In this document: positions 8,074 through 17,078 of the stretch, in pieces
How the letters are laid out: every line of letters starts with the position of its first letter
How positions within the stretch are numbered: position 1 is the first letter of the stretch
NCBI RefSeq assembly: GCF_014641555.1
Contig: NZ_BMHY01000020.1
Span: 1-45,914 of the forward strand
Origin: Paenibacillus radicis (ex Gao et al. 2016)
Lineage (GTDB): Bacteria > Bacillota > Bacilli > Paenibacillales > Paenibacillaceae
DNA length: 45,914 nt
Direction: 5' to 3'
Position numbers and translations under genes: made by a program
Notes under the pieces: model-generated
What the model saw: the letters and a program-made list of their open reading frames with translations, nothing else
Told to the model about the DNA's origin: nothing
Database searches by the model: none

Positions 8074-9465
8074 TTAAGTACAAGCATCCGCGGCTGGCAG
8101 TTCAATGATGACTTCCAAGCCTTGTCCGATTTTACTCCTCAAAATGAGCTGTCCTTGATGTGCTTTAGCAATTCTTGCGACCATCGGCAATCCTAGCCCA
8201 TGACCGTTGTGTACAGGATGTTTTCTTCTTGAAGAATAAGGCAATTCGAGCAAATCGGGCAGGACGCTTGCGGACACGCCTTTCCCGTTGTCGGTTACAA
8301 TTAACCGGCAAACTTCCCGATCCGAAGAAGCCTGCGTTTGCAGCTTGATACGGCATCCTTCCGCGTTGTGGGCAACGCTGTTTTGCACCAGGTTGGTGAT
8401 GGCGCGCAACAGCAGCTTTTCATCCCCGTTAACTTTCAACTGCTCATCTGCAAATTCCAGCTCCAAGGAGAATCGTTCATCCAAACCGTTGTTCATAAAA
8501 TCAGCGGCAGCTTGACGCGCTAGTGCAGATAGCCGGATCGGCTTGATATGCAGCGGCTGCATTTCGTACTCCAGCATGGAGACTAAGTTTAAATCATGAA
8601 TAAGAGAACGAAGCTTCTCTCCCTGTTGCCGGATAATGCCGGCTTTCTGTTGTTGTTCGGAAGGGAGCGAGTCGCTCTCCTCTAATTCACTAGCGTATCC
8701 AAGCACCATGGACAGCGGCGTGCGAATATCGTGGGAGATGCCGGCAATCCAGTTCGAGCGTGCTTCATCTCTGGCTTTAAGCGCAACGTTCTGCTGCTGC
8801 AGCAATTCCGATGTGTGGTTAATGCTTGCAGCCAGACTGCTCAAAACTCCCTTAGGCTCTACATGTGCACTTTGTTTATCAGCCAGAGCATGAATGCCCC
8901 GAATAAGCGGCGCTATCGATCTGATGAGACGAGAGCCGATGAAGAGAGAGAGCAGCAATGCCAAAGCAATATTTCCAACGAGTAAAATAAAAGAGCGGAA
9001 AGGGATATCCTGTATCCAGCTAACCGAATAATTAAATTGATATTTCACGTAGCTGTCCTTGGGATAACCGATGACAGCAAGTCCGCCTTCATGCTCCCAT
9101 ACGTACACCGGATAATCCATTAAATAATGGCGGGAAAACTTCGCTACATCGGTAAGGGAGTAAGAGCGGGGCAGCTCATCCGGCAGAGCGTAGCTCCACA
9201 TCACCTTTCCATCCTCGTTAAGGAGCATCGTCCAAACCTTATTTTGCTGCAACAGCTCTTCCGCTTCGGGATCTAGCGTGATGCTTCCGTTATTCAGATG
9301 CAGATGTTTCATCATGCTTTGGGTAACGCTTTTGGGAGATGGCGATTCATTCATGCCATTAAATACCCAGGCTCCAAGTGTAATCAGATTGAGGACGAGC
9401 AGGAAGATAGAGATAAGAATAGTCGATCCTACGAAACGCCGTAAAATGCGGACGGCTCCGTCCAT
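8074..9465 (-). CDS. Sensor histidine kinase
   Basis: This is a membrane sensor kinase that phosphorylates the response regulator encoded just upstream. Transmembrane segments are at about 12-36 and 157-178, with a roughly 120-residue extracytoplasmic loop between them. The HisKA motif GISHDIRTPL carries the phospho-acceptor His245. The ATPase domain shows the N box (NLVQNS), DNGKG (392-396) and GHGLGL (421-426). The start is one base from the regulator stop, so the two are co-translated. The pair is divergent from an ABC transporter of the lantibiotic-protection type, an arrangement known from SpaRK and CprRK-like systems that sense cationic peptides. The ligand is inferred. Confidence 0.9.
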   Translation of the reverse strand: MDGAVRILRRFVGSTILISIFLLVLNLITLGAWVFNGMNESPSPKSVTQSMMKHLHLNNGSITLDPEAEELLQQNKVWTMLLNEDGKVMWSYALPDELPRSYSLTDVAKFSRHYLMDYPVYVWEHEGGLAVIGYPKDSYVKYQFNYSVSWIQDIPFRSFILLVGNIALALLLSLFIGSRLIRSIAPLIRGIHALADKQSAHVEPKGVLSSLAASINHTSELLQQQNVALKARDEARSNWIAGISHDIRTPLSMVLGYASELEESDSLPSEQQQKAGIIRQQGEKLRSLIHDLNLVSMLEYEMQPLHIKPIRLSALARQAAADFMNNGLDERFSLELEFADEQLKVNGDEKLLLRAITNLVQNSVAHNAEGCRIKLQTQASSDREVCRLIVTDNGKGVSASVLPDLLELPYSSRRKHPVHNGHGLGLPMVARIAKAHQGQLILRSKIGQGLEVIIELPAADACT

Positions 9466-9466
9466 A

Positions 9467-10177
9467 TTACGCCTCCTTCACCATCAGTTTATAGCCAAGT
9501 CCCCGTACCGTAAGCAGGTGTTCAGGACTGGAGGGAGCCGCCTCGATTTTTTCCCGTATCCGCCTGATATGTACCATCAACGTGTTCTCATAGCCGTAGT
9601 AATCGTCACCCCACACGGATTGACATAATGCATCGCTCGTCACAATACGCCCCCGGTTCTCATAAAGCTTCTTAAGCAGCGTATTTTCTTTCGCTGTTAA
9701 GCTTTGCTCCCCTGAGCTGCTATGTACGACTGAGCCTTCGAGATCGACGGTATACGTCCCCAGTTTAAATTGCGGCTGTGGCTCATGCCTTGGCGGAGCA
9801 TATACCCTTCGTAATATGATCATTAGCCGAAGTACAAGTTCCCGCGGCAGAAAGGGCTTGACCATATAATCATCTGCGCCTAGTCCGAGGCCTAGCAGCC
9901 TATCTTCGTCTTCACCTCTAGCGGACAGAAACAGAACCGGTATTTGTGAAAATTGACGTATAGAAGAAAGGAGGGCAAATCCGTCGCTATCCGGAAGCAT
10001 AACGTCTAGAATCGCGATATCGGGCTTGTTGGTAACAAGATTCGCCATCGTTTCCTGACCATTGGCCGCATGATAGATACGGGTAAAACCTTCCTTGCGC
10101 AGAAAACCGTCAATCATCGTACGAATTTCAAGCTCATCATCTACGATGAGAATTTTTTTATGCTTCAAATTGTCCAT
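9467..10177 (-). CDS. OmpR-family response regulator
   Basis: This is a two-domain regulator: a receiver domain with Asp13/Asp14, the phospho-acceptor Asp58 (AILDVM) and Lys107 (MVKPF), then a winged-helix DNA-binding domain with the terminal VRGLGYKL. The ATG at 10177 is chosen because AGGGGTG lies 6 bases upstream; an in-frame GTG at 10186 would overlap that site. The length is 236 residues. It is encoded ahead of its kinase. Four direct repeats with 11-bp spacing in the divergent intergenic region (10249-10286) are its likely binding site upstream of the ABC transporter genes. Confidence 0.9.
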   Translation of the reverse strand: MDNLKHKKILIVDDELEIRTMIDGFLRKEGFTRIYHAANGQETMANLVTNKPDIAILDVMLPDSDGFALLSSIRQFSQIPVLFLSARGEDEDRLLGLGLGADDYMVKPFLPRELVLRLMIILRRVYAPPRHEPQPQFKLGTYTVDLEGSVVHSSSGEQSLTAKENTLLKKLYENRGRIVTSDALCQSVWGDDYYGYENTLMVHIRRIREKIEAAPSSPEHLLTVRGLGYKLMVKEA

Positions 10178-10248
10178 ACCAATCACCCCTATTCATTATA
10201 CTAGGTACTTCCTGTCATTCCACATTATTCACGTCTTTGAAGATCATT

Positions 10249-10306
10249 TAAGGTTATCGTAAGGCTCGTTTAAGTTGGCTGTAGGGTCGCTTCCTTACAC
10301 TCTAAT
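10249..10306 (+). promoter_or_regulatory. Four 11-bp-phased repeats upstream of the ABC transporter: response-regulator site
   Basis: TAAGG (10249), TAAGG (10260), TAAGT (10271) and TAGGG (10282) start exactly 11 bases apart, one helical turn each, as expected for tandem OmpR-family dimers. The last repeat falls near the -35 position of candidate -10 boxes at 10296-10306 (TACACT or TCTAAT), and no good -35 hexamer is seen. This fits an activated promoter for the genes starting at 10355. Confidence 0.6.
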
Positions 10307-10354
10307 TACGGAATAAGAGAAGCCGAATACAATCCACTAGGAGTGAGCAAGACG

Positions 10355-11266
10355 ATGAATACGATTATTTCCACGCAAAATCTATCCAAGCGCTATGGTG
10401 ATGCCTATCGGGTTAACAAGGTGAACTTAACGGTATATGAAGGCGATGTATATGGTTTCTTAGGTCCGAATGGAGCGGGAAAATCGACAACTTTGAAAAT
10501 GCTGCTGGGACTTGCCAAGCCTTCTGGCGGTAAAGTTGTAGTCTTTGGCAAGGAGTTTAATCGAAACCGCCGGCTGATTCTGAGCCAAACCGGATCGCTG
10601 ATTGAATCCCCCTCTTATTACGGTCATCTGACCGGGCTGGAGAACATGCGTATTGTACAGCGTCTGCGCAATGTGCCGGATAAAAATGTGCATGACGCCT
10701 TGAAAATCGTCCGGTTGGATAATCAAAAGAACAAGCAAGTCGGGCAATATTCGCTTGGCATGAAGCAGAGGCTTGGCATTGCGATGGCACTGGTATCTTT
10801 TCCAAAACTATTAATACTTGATGAGCCGACCAACGGCCTTGATCCGGCTGGCATTGGTGAAATCCGCGAGCTGATTCAATCTTTGCCGCAGCGTTACGGG
10901 ATTACCGTCTTAATCTCCAGTCATTTGTTATCCGAGATTGAGCAAATTGCCACTTCAGTTGGCATTATAAGTGAGGGGCAACTGTTGTTTCAAGGCAGTA
11001 TGGACCTGCTTCAAAGCAAAAGCCAGTCATCTATCGCGATGAAAACAACAGATAACGCGGCAGCGCAAAAACTGCTTTATCGTCATGGACTGCAGCCGGT
11101 CATCAGCGACGATTACTTGACGCTCCAAGCTCTGAATGATGTCCAAGTAGCGGAGGCGAACAGGATGCTCCTTGGGGCTGGGCTGGATGTTATTCGAATC
11201 GAAGAGCATAAGAAAAGTTTAGAGCGCATTTTCCTTGAGCTTACGGGAAAGGAGAGAAGTCTCTAA
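10355..11266 (+). CDS. ABC transporter ATP-binding protein, lantibiotic-protection type
   Basis: This is the ATPase subunit of an ABC exporter thought to remove antimicrobial peptides from the membrane. Walker A GPNGAGKST is at residues 37-45, the signature SLGMKQ at 133-138 and Walker B LLILDEP at 152-158. The segment around TGSLIESPSYYGHLTG resembles the SpaF/EpiF/MutF immunity ATPases. The ATG at 10355 is preferred over a GTG at 10343 because the latter overlaps the AGGAG site. The length is 303 residues. The gene overlaps the next one by one base (TAATG). Its promoter is probably activated by the divergent two-component system. Confidence 0.87.
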   Translation: MNTIISTQNLSKRYGDAYRVNKVNLTVYEGDVYGFLGPNGAGKSTTLKMLLGLAKPSGGKVVVFGKEFNRNRRLILSQTGSLIESPSYYGHLTGLENMRIVQRLRNVPDKNVHDALKIVRLDNQKNKQVGQYSLGMKQRLGIAMALVSFPKLLILDEPTNGLDPAGIGEIRELIQSLPQRYGITVLISSHLLSEIEQIATSVGIISEGQLLFQGSMDLLQSKSQSSIAMKTTDNAAAQKLLYRHGLQPVISDDYLTLQALNDVQVAEANRMLLGAGLDVIRIEEHKKSLERIFLELTGKERSL

Positions 11267-12015
11267 TGAAAATGATTGGGCTTGAGTTTTTCAAACTGCG
11301 ACGCAAGCGTCTGTTTCTCATGATTAGCTTGTTTCTATGCGTGGAGCTAGCGTGGGCTTTCATGGCATCCAGTATGTCGATGTCCCGGAATCCGGACAAT
11401 GCGGGGTGGGAGGTTCTGATTATGCTGCTTGCCTCGATGAATGGACTGTTTCTGCCTATTATTTCGGCGGTAGTCGCTTCACGCATATGCGATATGGAGT
11501 ACAAAGGCAGTACGTGGAAGCTGTTGATGGCTGCCTCTGTCAAGCGAAGTCATATTTATGCGGCTAAATATAGCTGCGCTTGCATATTGATGTTATTTGC
11601 TATACTGCTGCAATTCTTGGCCATGTTAGGCTTTGGTGTTATGCATGGCTTCGAGCCTTCTATTCCTTTTGTTCTGTTGATCCGGTTTTGGGGCGGCACG
11701 ATGATAACAACGATGGTTATTATCGCCTTGCAGCAGTGGATCTCTCTAGCTGTCAAAAACCAAGCCTTTGGGCTTTGTCTGGGGATGATTGGCGGCTTTA
11801 TCGGCATCACGGTGGATTTCTTTCCGGCGGTGGTACGCCGTCTCTTTATTTGGTCCTATTATACAGGGCTGAGCCCCGTAGCCAGTCATTATGCAGACAA
11901 TACGATGGAGCTTGTTGTCCGGGACATCGGAGCAAGCTTGCCCCTTACGCTTGTTATCATGGGGGCAGTGGTGTATTTCGCGGGAAGCATTCATGTATCC
12001 CGGCAGGATGTTTAG
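11266..12015 (+). CDS. ABC transporter permease, lantibiotic-immunity MutE/EpiE-like
   Basis: This is an integral membrane subunit of about six helices. The N-terminus LEFFKLRRKRLFLMISLF is typical of the SpaE/EpiE/MutE permeases: a short basic cytoplasmic end then the first helix. At 249 residues it has the family length. Its ATG shares a base with the ATPase stop codon, so translation is coupled, and a second permease follows. Function as a peptide-immunity exporter rests on this three-gene arrangement and on the ATPase type; the peptide is unknown. Confidence 0.82.
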   Translation: MKMIGLEFFKLRRKRLFLMISLFLCVELAWAFMASSMSMSRNPDNAGWEVLIMLLASMNGLFLPIISAVVASRICDMEYKGSTWKLLMAASVKRSHIYAAKYSCACILMLFAILLQFLAMLGFGVMHGFEPSIPFVLLIRFWGGTMITTMVIIALQQWISLAVKNQAFGLCLGMIGGFIGITVDFFPAVVRRLFIWSYYTGLSPVASHYADNTMELVVRDIGASLPLTLVIMGAVVYFAGSIHVSRQDV

Positions 12016-12039
12016 GTGGATGAGAAGGAGGAATTAGAG

Positions 12040-12771
12040 ATGTTGAAAAGATGTATTCAGGCAGAATGGCTGAAGCTTCGTCATTCCCGTATGTGGCTTA
12101 TACTTGTGGTGCTGCCTGTATTTAGCGTTCTGATCGGCTGCGCCAACTATTATTTTAACCAAGCGGTTCTGCAAAATGGCTGGTACAGCCTGTGGACGCA
12201 GGTAAGTCTGTTTTATGGGCAGTTTTTTCTTCCTGTGCTTATTGCGATCTGCAGCGCCTATGTCTGCAGGCTGGAGCATATGAACAGAAACTGGAATGCG
12301 GTGATGACGGCGCCCGTATCCGTTGCCTCTATTTTTGCTTCAAAATTGGTGATCGTCGGTTTACTTCTTCTTTTTGTGCAGCTATTTTTTATCGCTCTTT
12401 ATTTCGGAGCCGGGAAGCTGTTTGGATTGCAGCAGCCATTTCCTCTGGAGACGGTCGGATGGATCATTCGCGGCTGGTTTGCATCGCTTGCAATCGGCGC
12501 TATACAGCTTCGGCTTTCCATGCAAATCCGCAGCTTTGCCATACCTATTGGTATTAGCGTATGTGCGGTATTTATCGGCTTGGGCATGTATGTAATGAAG
12601 CTGGGCCTCTATTTTCCCTATTCGCTTCTAACAATCGGCATGGGCGTTATAAGCCAGGAGAGTCTGTCAGCTAGCGATAGGATCCGATTCTGGACGATGT
12701 GTATCCTGTTTATCGTTATCGTTGCCGGAATGACGATTCGCCGACTGAAGAAGGTGGACGTAACAGCTTGA
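12040..12771 (+). CDS. ABC transporter permease, lantibiotic-immunity MutG-like
   Basis: This is the second permease of the exporter, also about six helices, 243 residues from the ATG at 12040. That start has AAGGAGG 8 bases upstream; a GTG at 12016 directly after the previous stop would be too early. The N-terminus IQAEWLKLRHSRMWLILVV matches the pattern of the first permease. ATPase plus two different permeases is the F-E-G arrangement of lantibiotic immunity. No terminator is seen in the 25 bases before the convergent germination gene. Confidence 0.82.
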   Translation: MLKRCIQAEWLKLRHSRMWLILVVLPVFSVLIGCANYYFNQAVLQNGWYSLWTQVSLFYGQFFLPVLIAICSAYVCRLEHMNRNWNAVMTAPVSVASIFASKLVIVGLLLLFVQLFFIALYFGAGKLFGLQQPFPLETVGWIIRGWFASLAIGAIQLRLSMQIRSFAIPIGISVCAVFIGLGMYVMKLGLYFPYSLLTIGMGVISQESLSASDRIRFWTMCILFIVIVAGMTIRRLKKVDVTA

Positions 12772-12796
12772 CTGGCTGATTAATCACAACGTACAA

Positions 12797-13906
12797 CTAT
12801 TGCTCTTTACTTCCCTTGCTATGATGTCTTATAACGGTGACCAACAGAATGAGAAGAACGGGTATGGTATAGGCGAGAGTATTGAGCAGCGGCCAGGTCA
12901 CATTGACGAATTCCTCCAATTGAGATTCCTTCGTATAAGTGGTCACGGACAGTAATAGGCAGATGAAGGCAACAGGGAATACGACCAAGCGCTCATTTTT
13001 CAAGCCTAGCAATTCTTTCAATAGTTTAATCAGGATGAGCAGGAGGATAGAGGCTTTGAAATAAAAGCCGACGATGAGCGAGAATCCGATGACGGATTCG
13101 ATTCGCTCGATCACCTCCTGAAACGAGATTAACCTGGCTAATTGGTACAAAGAGTATTTCAAATCTCCAGACAGTGGTCCAAGCACCATAATGCTGCTGA
13201 TGACCGAAGCAATTAACGTCAAGGAATTGATAATAAGCGCGACGTACATATGTTTGCGCAGCTGAGCATTCTCGTCCTTACGTACAAACGAGAAGATGAC
13301 CGAGAATACGACCAACTCAGAGTAAGGGAAACCATATACCACGTAAGAAGCGTTTAGGATGGGGCCTATGCCGTCTGGCATCACGGGTAGCAAGTATTGC
13401 GGGTGGTACAGGTTAGCAACCAGAATCCAGATCAGGACAATACAGCCGAACATCAGGAACATGAATACAGCAGCCATCCGGGCAATGACCTCGATTCCTG
13501 CCATTGCGGTTAGTCCGATCATAATAAAAAACAAGGTGCTTACAGCGTAAGTAGGAGTTTCTTTCAGCATCGTGTTCTTGAAGAAGATTCCGATCTCAAT
13601 CACAACGCCTGAAATATTCCACAGCAATACGCAGCTGAAGGGGATCAACAACAGGAAGGTAAGTCCTTTTCCCATTGCGGACCGGCTTTGTCCGACCAGC
13701 GAGAGCTCGGGGGCCAGCCGATTTAGATAGAGAACAGCAGCCAGCAGAAGCATTCCTATCGCTGTGGCAAGGAGAAGAGAAATCCACGCTCCATTGCCTG
13801 CAATGTTCGTTAAGGGCGCAGGGACGATGACGATGGAGGAGCCTGTCATGAAAAAAAGGAACAGCATGGACATTTGAATCGAACTGACGCGTTCTTGTTG
13901 TTTCAT
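12797..13906 (-). CDS. GerAB/ArcD/ProY-family spore germination permease (B subunit)
   Basis: This is the integral inner-membrane B subunit of a germinant receptor, which in related receptors binds the germinant. The 369 residues contain about ten hydrophobic helices, starting SSIQMSMLFLFFMTGSSI, with an amino-acid-permease-like pattern. It is the last gene of a four-gene operon. The start ATG has GGAGGAGAC upstream. As a B subunit it decides ligand specificity, but the germinant cannot be predicted from sequence alone. It would be expressed in the forespore late in sporulation. Confidence 0.9.
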   Translation of the reverse strand: MKQQERVSSIQMSMLFLFFMTGSSIVIVPAPLTNIAGNGAWISLLLATAIGMLLLAAVLYLNRLAPELSLVGQSRSAMGKGLTFLLLIPFSCVLLWNISGVVIEIGIFFKNTMLKETPTYAVSTLFFIMIGLTAMAGIEVIARMAAVFMFLMFGCIVLIWILVANLYHPQYLLPVMPDGIGPILNASYVVYGFPYSELVVFSVIFSFVRKDENAQLRKHMYVALIINSLTLIASVISSIMVLGPLSGDLKYSLYQLARLISFQEVIERIESVIGFSLIVGFYFKASILLLILIKLLKELLGLKNERLVVFPVAFICLLLSVTTYTKESQLEEFVNVTWPLLNTLAYTIPVLLILLVTVIRHHSKGSKEQ

Positions 13907-13932
13907 GGGGTCTCCTCCAACTGTTATAGAGC

Positions 13933-14175
13933 TTACGTATGCATGGGATTGAGCCAGCGAATGAATAATTTAGCCGGCCCGGTAAACAAATTGAAAATCC
14001 TGTCGAGGTTAGGCCAAGGCTGGGCTGTTAGAAAGACAACAGCAAGATAGAGGAGCGGCGCCAACATCGCGATGTACACTAGCCGATCCCGATTGCTGGC
14101 GGCCTTCACTTTCGGAATGTCATGGATCAGCATCGCGGAAGCGAGCAGTAGGACGCAGATGGTTTTTCCTAACAC
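13933..14175 (-). CDS. Small two-helix membrane protein of the ger operon
   Basis: This 80-residue protein has two hydrophobic segments, MLGKTICVLLLASAML and LVYIAMLAPLLYLAVVFL, with a short charged loop. It lies between the C and B subunit genes, 2 bases after the C gene stop and 26 before the B gene, so it is part of the operon. Small two-helix D-type proteins that modulate germination are known beside some Bacillus receptors; by position and shape this may be one. I see no direct sequence match that proves it. Confidence 0.7.
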   Translation of the reverse strand: MLGKTICVLLLASAMLIHDIPKVKAASNRDRLVYIAMLAPLLYLAVVFLTAQPWPNLDRIFNLFTGPAKLFIRWLNPMHT

Positions 14176-14177
14176 AG

Positions 14178-15350
14178 TTAATTATTCTCCTTCTTCCCAA
14201 ATATGGTGCCTGCGTTCATGCCCGTACTTAACACATGAACTTGGACATGGGTTTGAAACTGCATTTGGGCAAGCTTGTCATTCCAATCGGGCTCCAGCTG
14301 TTTCCAGAGCTTCGGATTGTTCCGGTAAATTTGATTGCCGATTCCGAGCACATCCACTTTTTTGGCTTTAAAGGTACGAATAGCATGTTGAATCTGTTGC
14401 TCCACCTGATCCTTAATCGTCTGTTCGAAACGCTCCATATCTTGCTTGGTTTTTAGATTAGAGCATCGCAGTTCACCGGTTGTACCTTCAATCGACATAT
14501 GGACGTCGACGGTTACCTTATCATTTTTCACTTTGGAGACCAATTGACTGTTGAAATTGATAATCTCAAGCGATTCTTTATTATAGATCTGCTTCTTCTC
14601 ATGATTCATGCAAGGGAATTCAAACACCCCATACTTATATTTATCTGTCAGCATCATCAGCGTTTCGGTATCTTTCTCCTTAAGAAGCCCTACCATTTTC
14701 CCGTCTTGAATTAATGCAACCCCGGATATTGCCGCCTTATTATCTAAGCTGTTCTTATGCAGGTAAGGCATAGCAGAGGTTTTGGAGGGACTGCTTAGCT
14801 GTATCGCGAGATCATAAAGCGGAAGACTAGATGTCTTTGCGGAATAAAGAGATCCGGTCGTCTCCATCTTTCTATACTGTTGACCGATGGTCTGCTCGAT
14901 AAATGGTTTGATATCCAGAAAATCTGCCGCCGATTTCTCAGCAATGATAGGAAGAATTGTGCCCCGCGGTTCATGGTCTCTTGAGAAAAAATCAAGCACT
15001 TCCCGGATGTTCAACGTTCTAGCCAATTTCTCTCCAATGATAATGACGCGCATATGATCCCACTTGGCCTTACGCCCGAATTTTGTAGGGATCTCACGCA
15101 TCGCTTCAAAAAAGGTTTCTCCCGTTGTACGAATATTAATTCCTTGAGCTGCTGCGCTCGTTGCCATATCGGATTGCATTTTACTGGATGGGTTGTAAAA
15201 GTGGGTTGTAATATCGATAAAGTCACCCTCGCCTTGATCAATCGATATCGCTTGCACATAGCCATATTCATCCAGTTCATTATTATCCCAGCATCCGGTA
15301 ATCACGCAAAGCACAAGAAATGAAGCGAGAAAGGAGAAGAGTGGCTTCAC
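14178..15350 (-). CDS. Ger(x)C family spore germination lipoprotein (C subunit)
   Basis: This is the lipoprotein C subunit of a germinant receptor. A signal peptide ends in the lipobox VITGC with Cys20, followed by the family hallmark WDNNELDE. The 390 residues match the three-domain GerBC fold. The start is a GTG that shares its first base with the A-subunit stop codon, so it is translationally coupled. It would be anchored on the outer face of the spore inner membrane. Confidence 0.92.
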   Translation of the reverse strand: MKPLFSFLASFLVLCVITGCWDNNELDEYGYVQAISIDQGEGDFIDITTHFYNPSSKMQSDMATSAAAQGINIRTTGETFFEAMREIPTKFGRKAKWDHMRVIIIGEKLARTLNIREVLDFFSRDHEPRGTILPIIAEKSAADFLDIKPFIEQTIGQQYRKMETTGSLYSAKTSSLPLYDLAIQLSSPSKTSAMPYLHKNSLDNKAAISGVALIQDGKMVGLLKEKDTETLMMLTDKYKYGVFEFPCMNHEKKQIYNKESLEIINFNSQLVSKVKNDKVTVDVHMSIEGTTGELRCSNLKTKQDMERFEQTIKDQVEQQIQHAIRTFKAKKVDVLGIGNQIYRNNPKLWKQLEPDWNDKLAQMQFQTHVQVHVLSTGMNAGTIFGKKENN

Positions 15351-16894
15351 TATGATTTCTTCCTTCCCGCAGATTTTTTATGCAGATGCCGGCTTCGAGG
15401 CGAATGAACTAACAAACGTCTGGGCAACACGAAAATCGTGTCTCGCAGCCTTTTTACATCCAGTGGAGCTAACGAATCCAGATAAGGCTCCCCCAAGGAG
15501 CGCAGCGTAGCCAGGTGAAGGTAAATGAGAATAAAGCCTACCATGATGCCTAGTCCGCCAAACGTCGCGGCCAGAAACATTAACGGAAAGCGCAGAATTC
15601 GCAGTGCGACGGCCATATTGTATTGAGGAAGCGCGAAGGAGGCAATGCCCGTCAAGGCCACGACAATGACCATAACCGGAGAAGCAATCTGTGATTGAAT
15701 AGCGGCTTGGCCGATAACCAACGCTCCAACGATGCTAACGGCCGAACCGATCGGCCGGGGCAGACGAATGCCTGCCTCCCGCAGCAGCTCAAAGAAAAAC
15801 TCCATAATCAATGCCTCGATCATAGCCGGAAAGGGGATTCCTTCCCGCGTATCTAATATGGCTAGCAAGAGAACCGTCGGTATGAGTTCGGAGTGGAACG
15901 TTGATAACGCAATGTAGGTGCTGGGCAGCATCAGCGCTATGAGGAACGCAGCCAGACGAATCAATCGGATTAGCGAAGAGAAAATCGTCCGGTAGTAATA
16001 ATCCTCACTGTTTGTAAAAAATTCAATGAATTTGCCCGGACAGATTAGCACCGCAGGGCTTCCATCGACTAAGGCAATGATTTTGCCATCCAGCAGAGAG
16101 GTAATTGCCGTATCTGGGCGTTCTGTATACCGGACTTGCGGAAAAGGAGAATAATTCGAATCATTAACCCACTCTTCCAGATAGGAAACTTCAATAATTT
16201 CCTCTTGATCAATACCCTTAATCTTTTGTTTAAACACTTCTAATGTCTCCGGCTTGACGACGCCATCCAAATAACCATAGGACACGGTTCTATGAGCTTT
16301 CTCCCCGGATGTGAAATACTCAAATTTAAGATCATGCGATTTCAGCAGACTTCGAATAACACCGATATTGCGGTCCAAGCTTTCAATGAAGCTGACATGC
16401 GGACCTTGAACGGTAGGCTCCGTGATGGGCTCGGAGGTTTGGCGCTGTTCGACATCAAGGGCGAAATAGGCGATTGCTTTAGGCCATCCGTTGAAAAAAA
16501 TGACGACTTTACCGTCTAGAATGCCTCTGACGGCTTGCTGCATATCGCTCATAAGCTCCACGTTAGGGGAAGCTATGCCATGATTTTCAAAATAATGGAC
16601 AATATCCTTAATCGTAACCGTCTCGGCAGGCCCCAGCTCATGCGGGACCAGATTTTGCAGCGTATCCTTTGCAAAGTTCGTAACGGTCGTTTTAGTTAAC
16701 GTATCAAAGTAAACGGTAAAGGCCGAATGCTCCAAGCCTTGTCCATAATTCCATGGGTAGATTTTTAAATCTTTGCAGTTGGCAAAAAAGCCTTCGATCG
16801 ACTTCAAGTTTTCTTCCAGGCGGGAAGAAATGTCCGGATAAGAAGGCTTGTCGGATGTAGGGTAGTCAGGTGAAGGATTAGGCAATTTCCGCAT
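15350..16894 (-). CDS. Spore germination protein, GerA family (A subunit)
   Basis: This is the A subunit of a germinant receptor: about 290 hydrophilic N-terminal residues followed by a membrane region of about five helices, then a basic tail (RRLLVHSPRSRHLHKK). Conserved family segments are FVESLDRN-like FIESLDRNIGVI, VRYTERPDT and the loop DTREGIPFPAMIEALIMEF. The length is 514 residues. AGGAG lies 6 bases before the ATG. It is the first gene of the operon in the order A-C-small-B. A sigma-G promoter is expected in 16901-17030, but I could not identify it with confidence. Confidence 0.93.
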   Translation of the reverse strand: MRKLPNPSPDYPTSDKPSYPDISSRLEENLKSIEGFFANCKDLKIYPWNYGQGLEHSAFTVYFDTLTKTTVTNFAKDTLQNLVPHELGPAETVTIKDIVHYFENHGIASPNVELMSDMQQAVRGILDGKVVIFFNGWPKAIAYFALDVEQRQTSEPITEPTVQGPHVSFIESLDRNIGVIRSLLKSHDLKFEYFTSGEKAHRTVSYGYLDGVVKPETLEVFKQKIKGIDQEEIIEVSYLEEWVNDSNYSPFPQVRYTERPDTAITSLLDGKIIALVDGSPAVLICPGKFIEFFTNSEDYYYRTIFSSLIRLIRLAAFLIALMLPSTYIALSTFHSELIPTVLLLAILDTREGIPFPAMIEALIMEFFFELLREAGIRLPRPIGSAVSIVGALVIGQAAIQSQIASPVMVIVVALTGIASFALPQYNMAVALRILRFPLMFLAATFGGLGIMVGFILIYLHLATLRSLGEPYLDSLAPLDVKRLRDTIFVLPRRLLVHSPRSRHLHKKSAGRKKS

Positions 16895-17031
16895 GCGAGT
16901 CTCCTGTCCGAATTGAAATATCGATTCATTTACATCTTTTCCCTGATGAGGGAAAGATATTCGGCAGCCATTGGAGCAGAGGAGCGGGGGAGCGGGCGGA
17001 CTTTGTTCTGCTGGCTATAGTAGAATTAATA

Positions 17032-17059
17032 AAGCCGACTCCCATAGAGAAGTCGGCTT
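17032..17059 (-). terminator. Terminator of the siderophore-binding protein gene
   Basis: AAGCCGACT (17032-17040) pairs with AGTCGGCTT (17051-17059). It lies just after the stop of the gene at 17079-18038 and upstream of the ger operon, which it would insulate. Confidence 0.7.
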
Positions 17060-17078
17060 GTTGTTGTATGAAGCTATT

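Noticed and set aside
8074..12771. A complete lantibiotic biosynthetic cluster
   Set aside because: Only sensing and export genes are present; no precursor peptide or modification enzyme could be found nearby.
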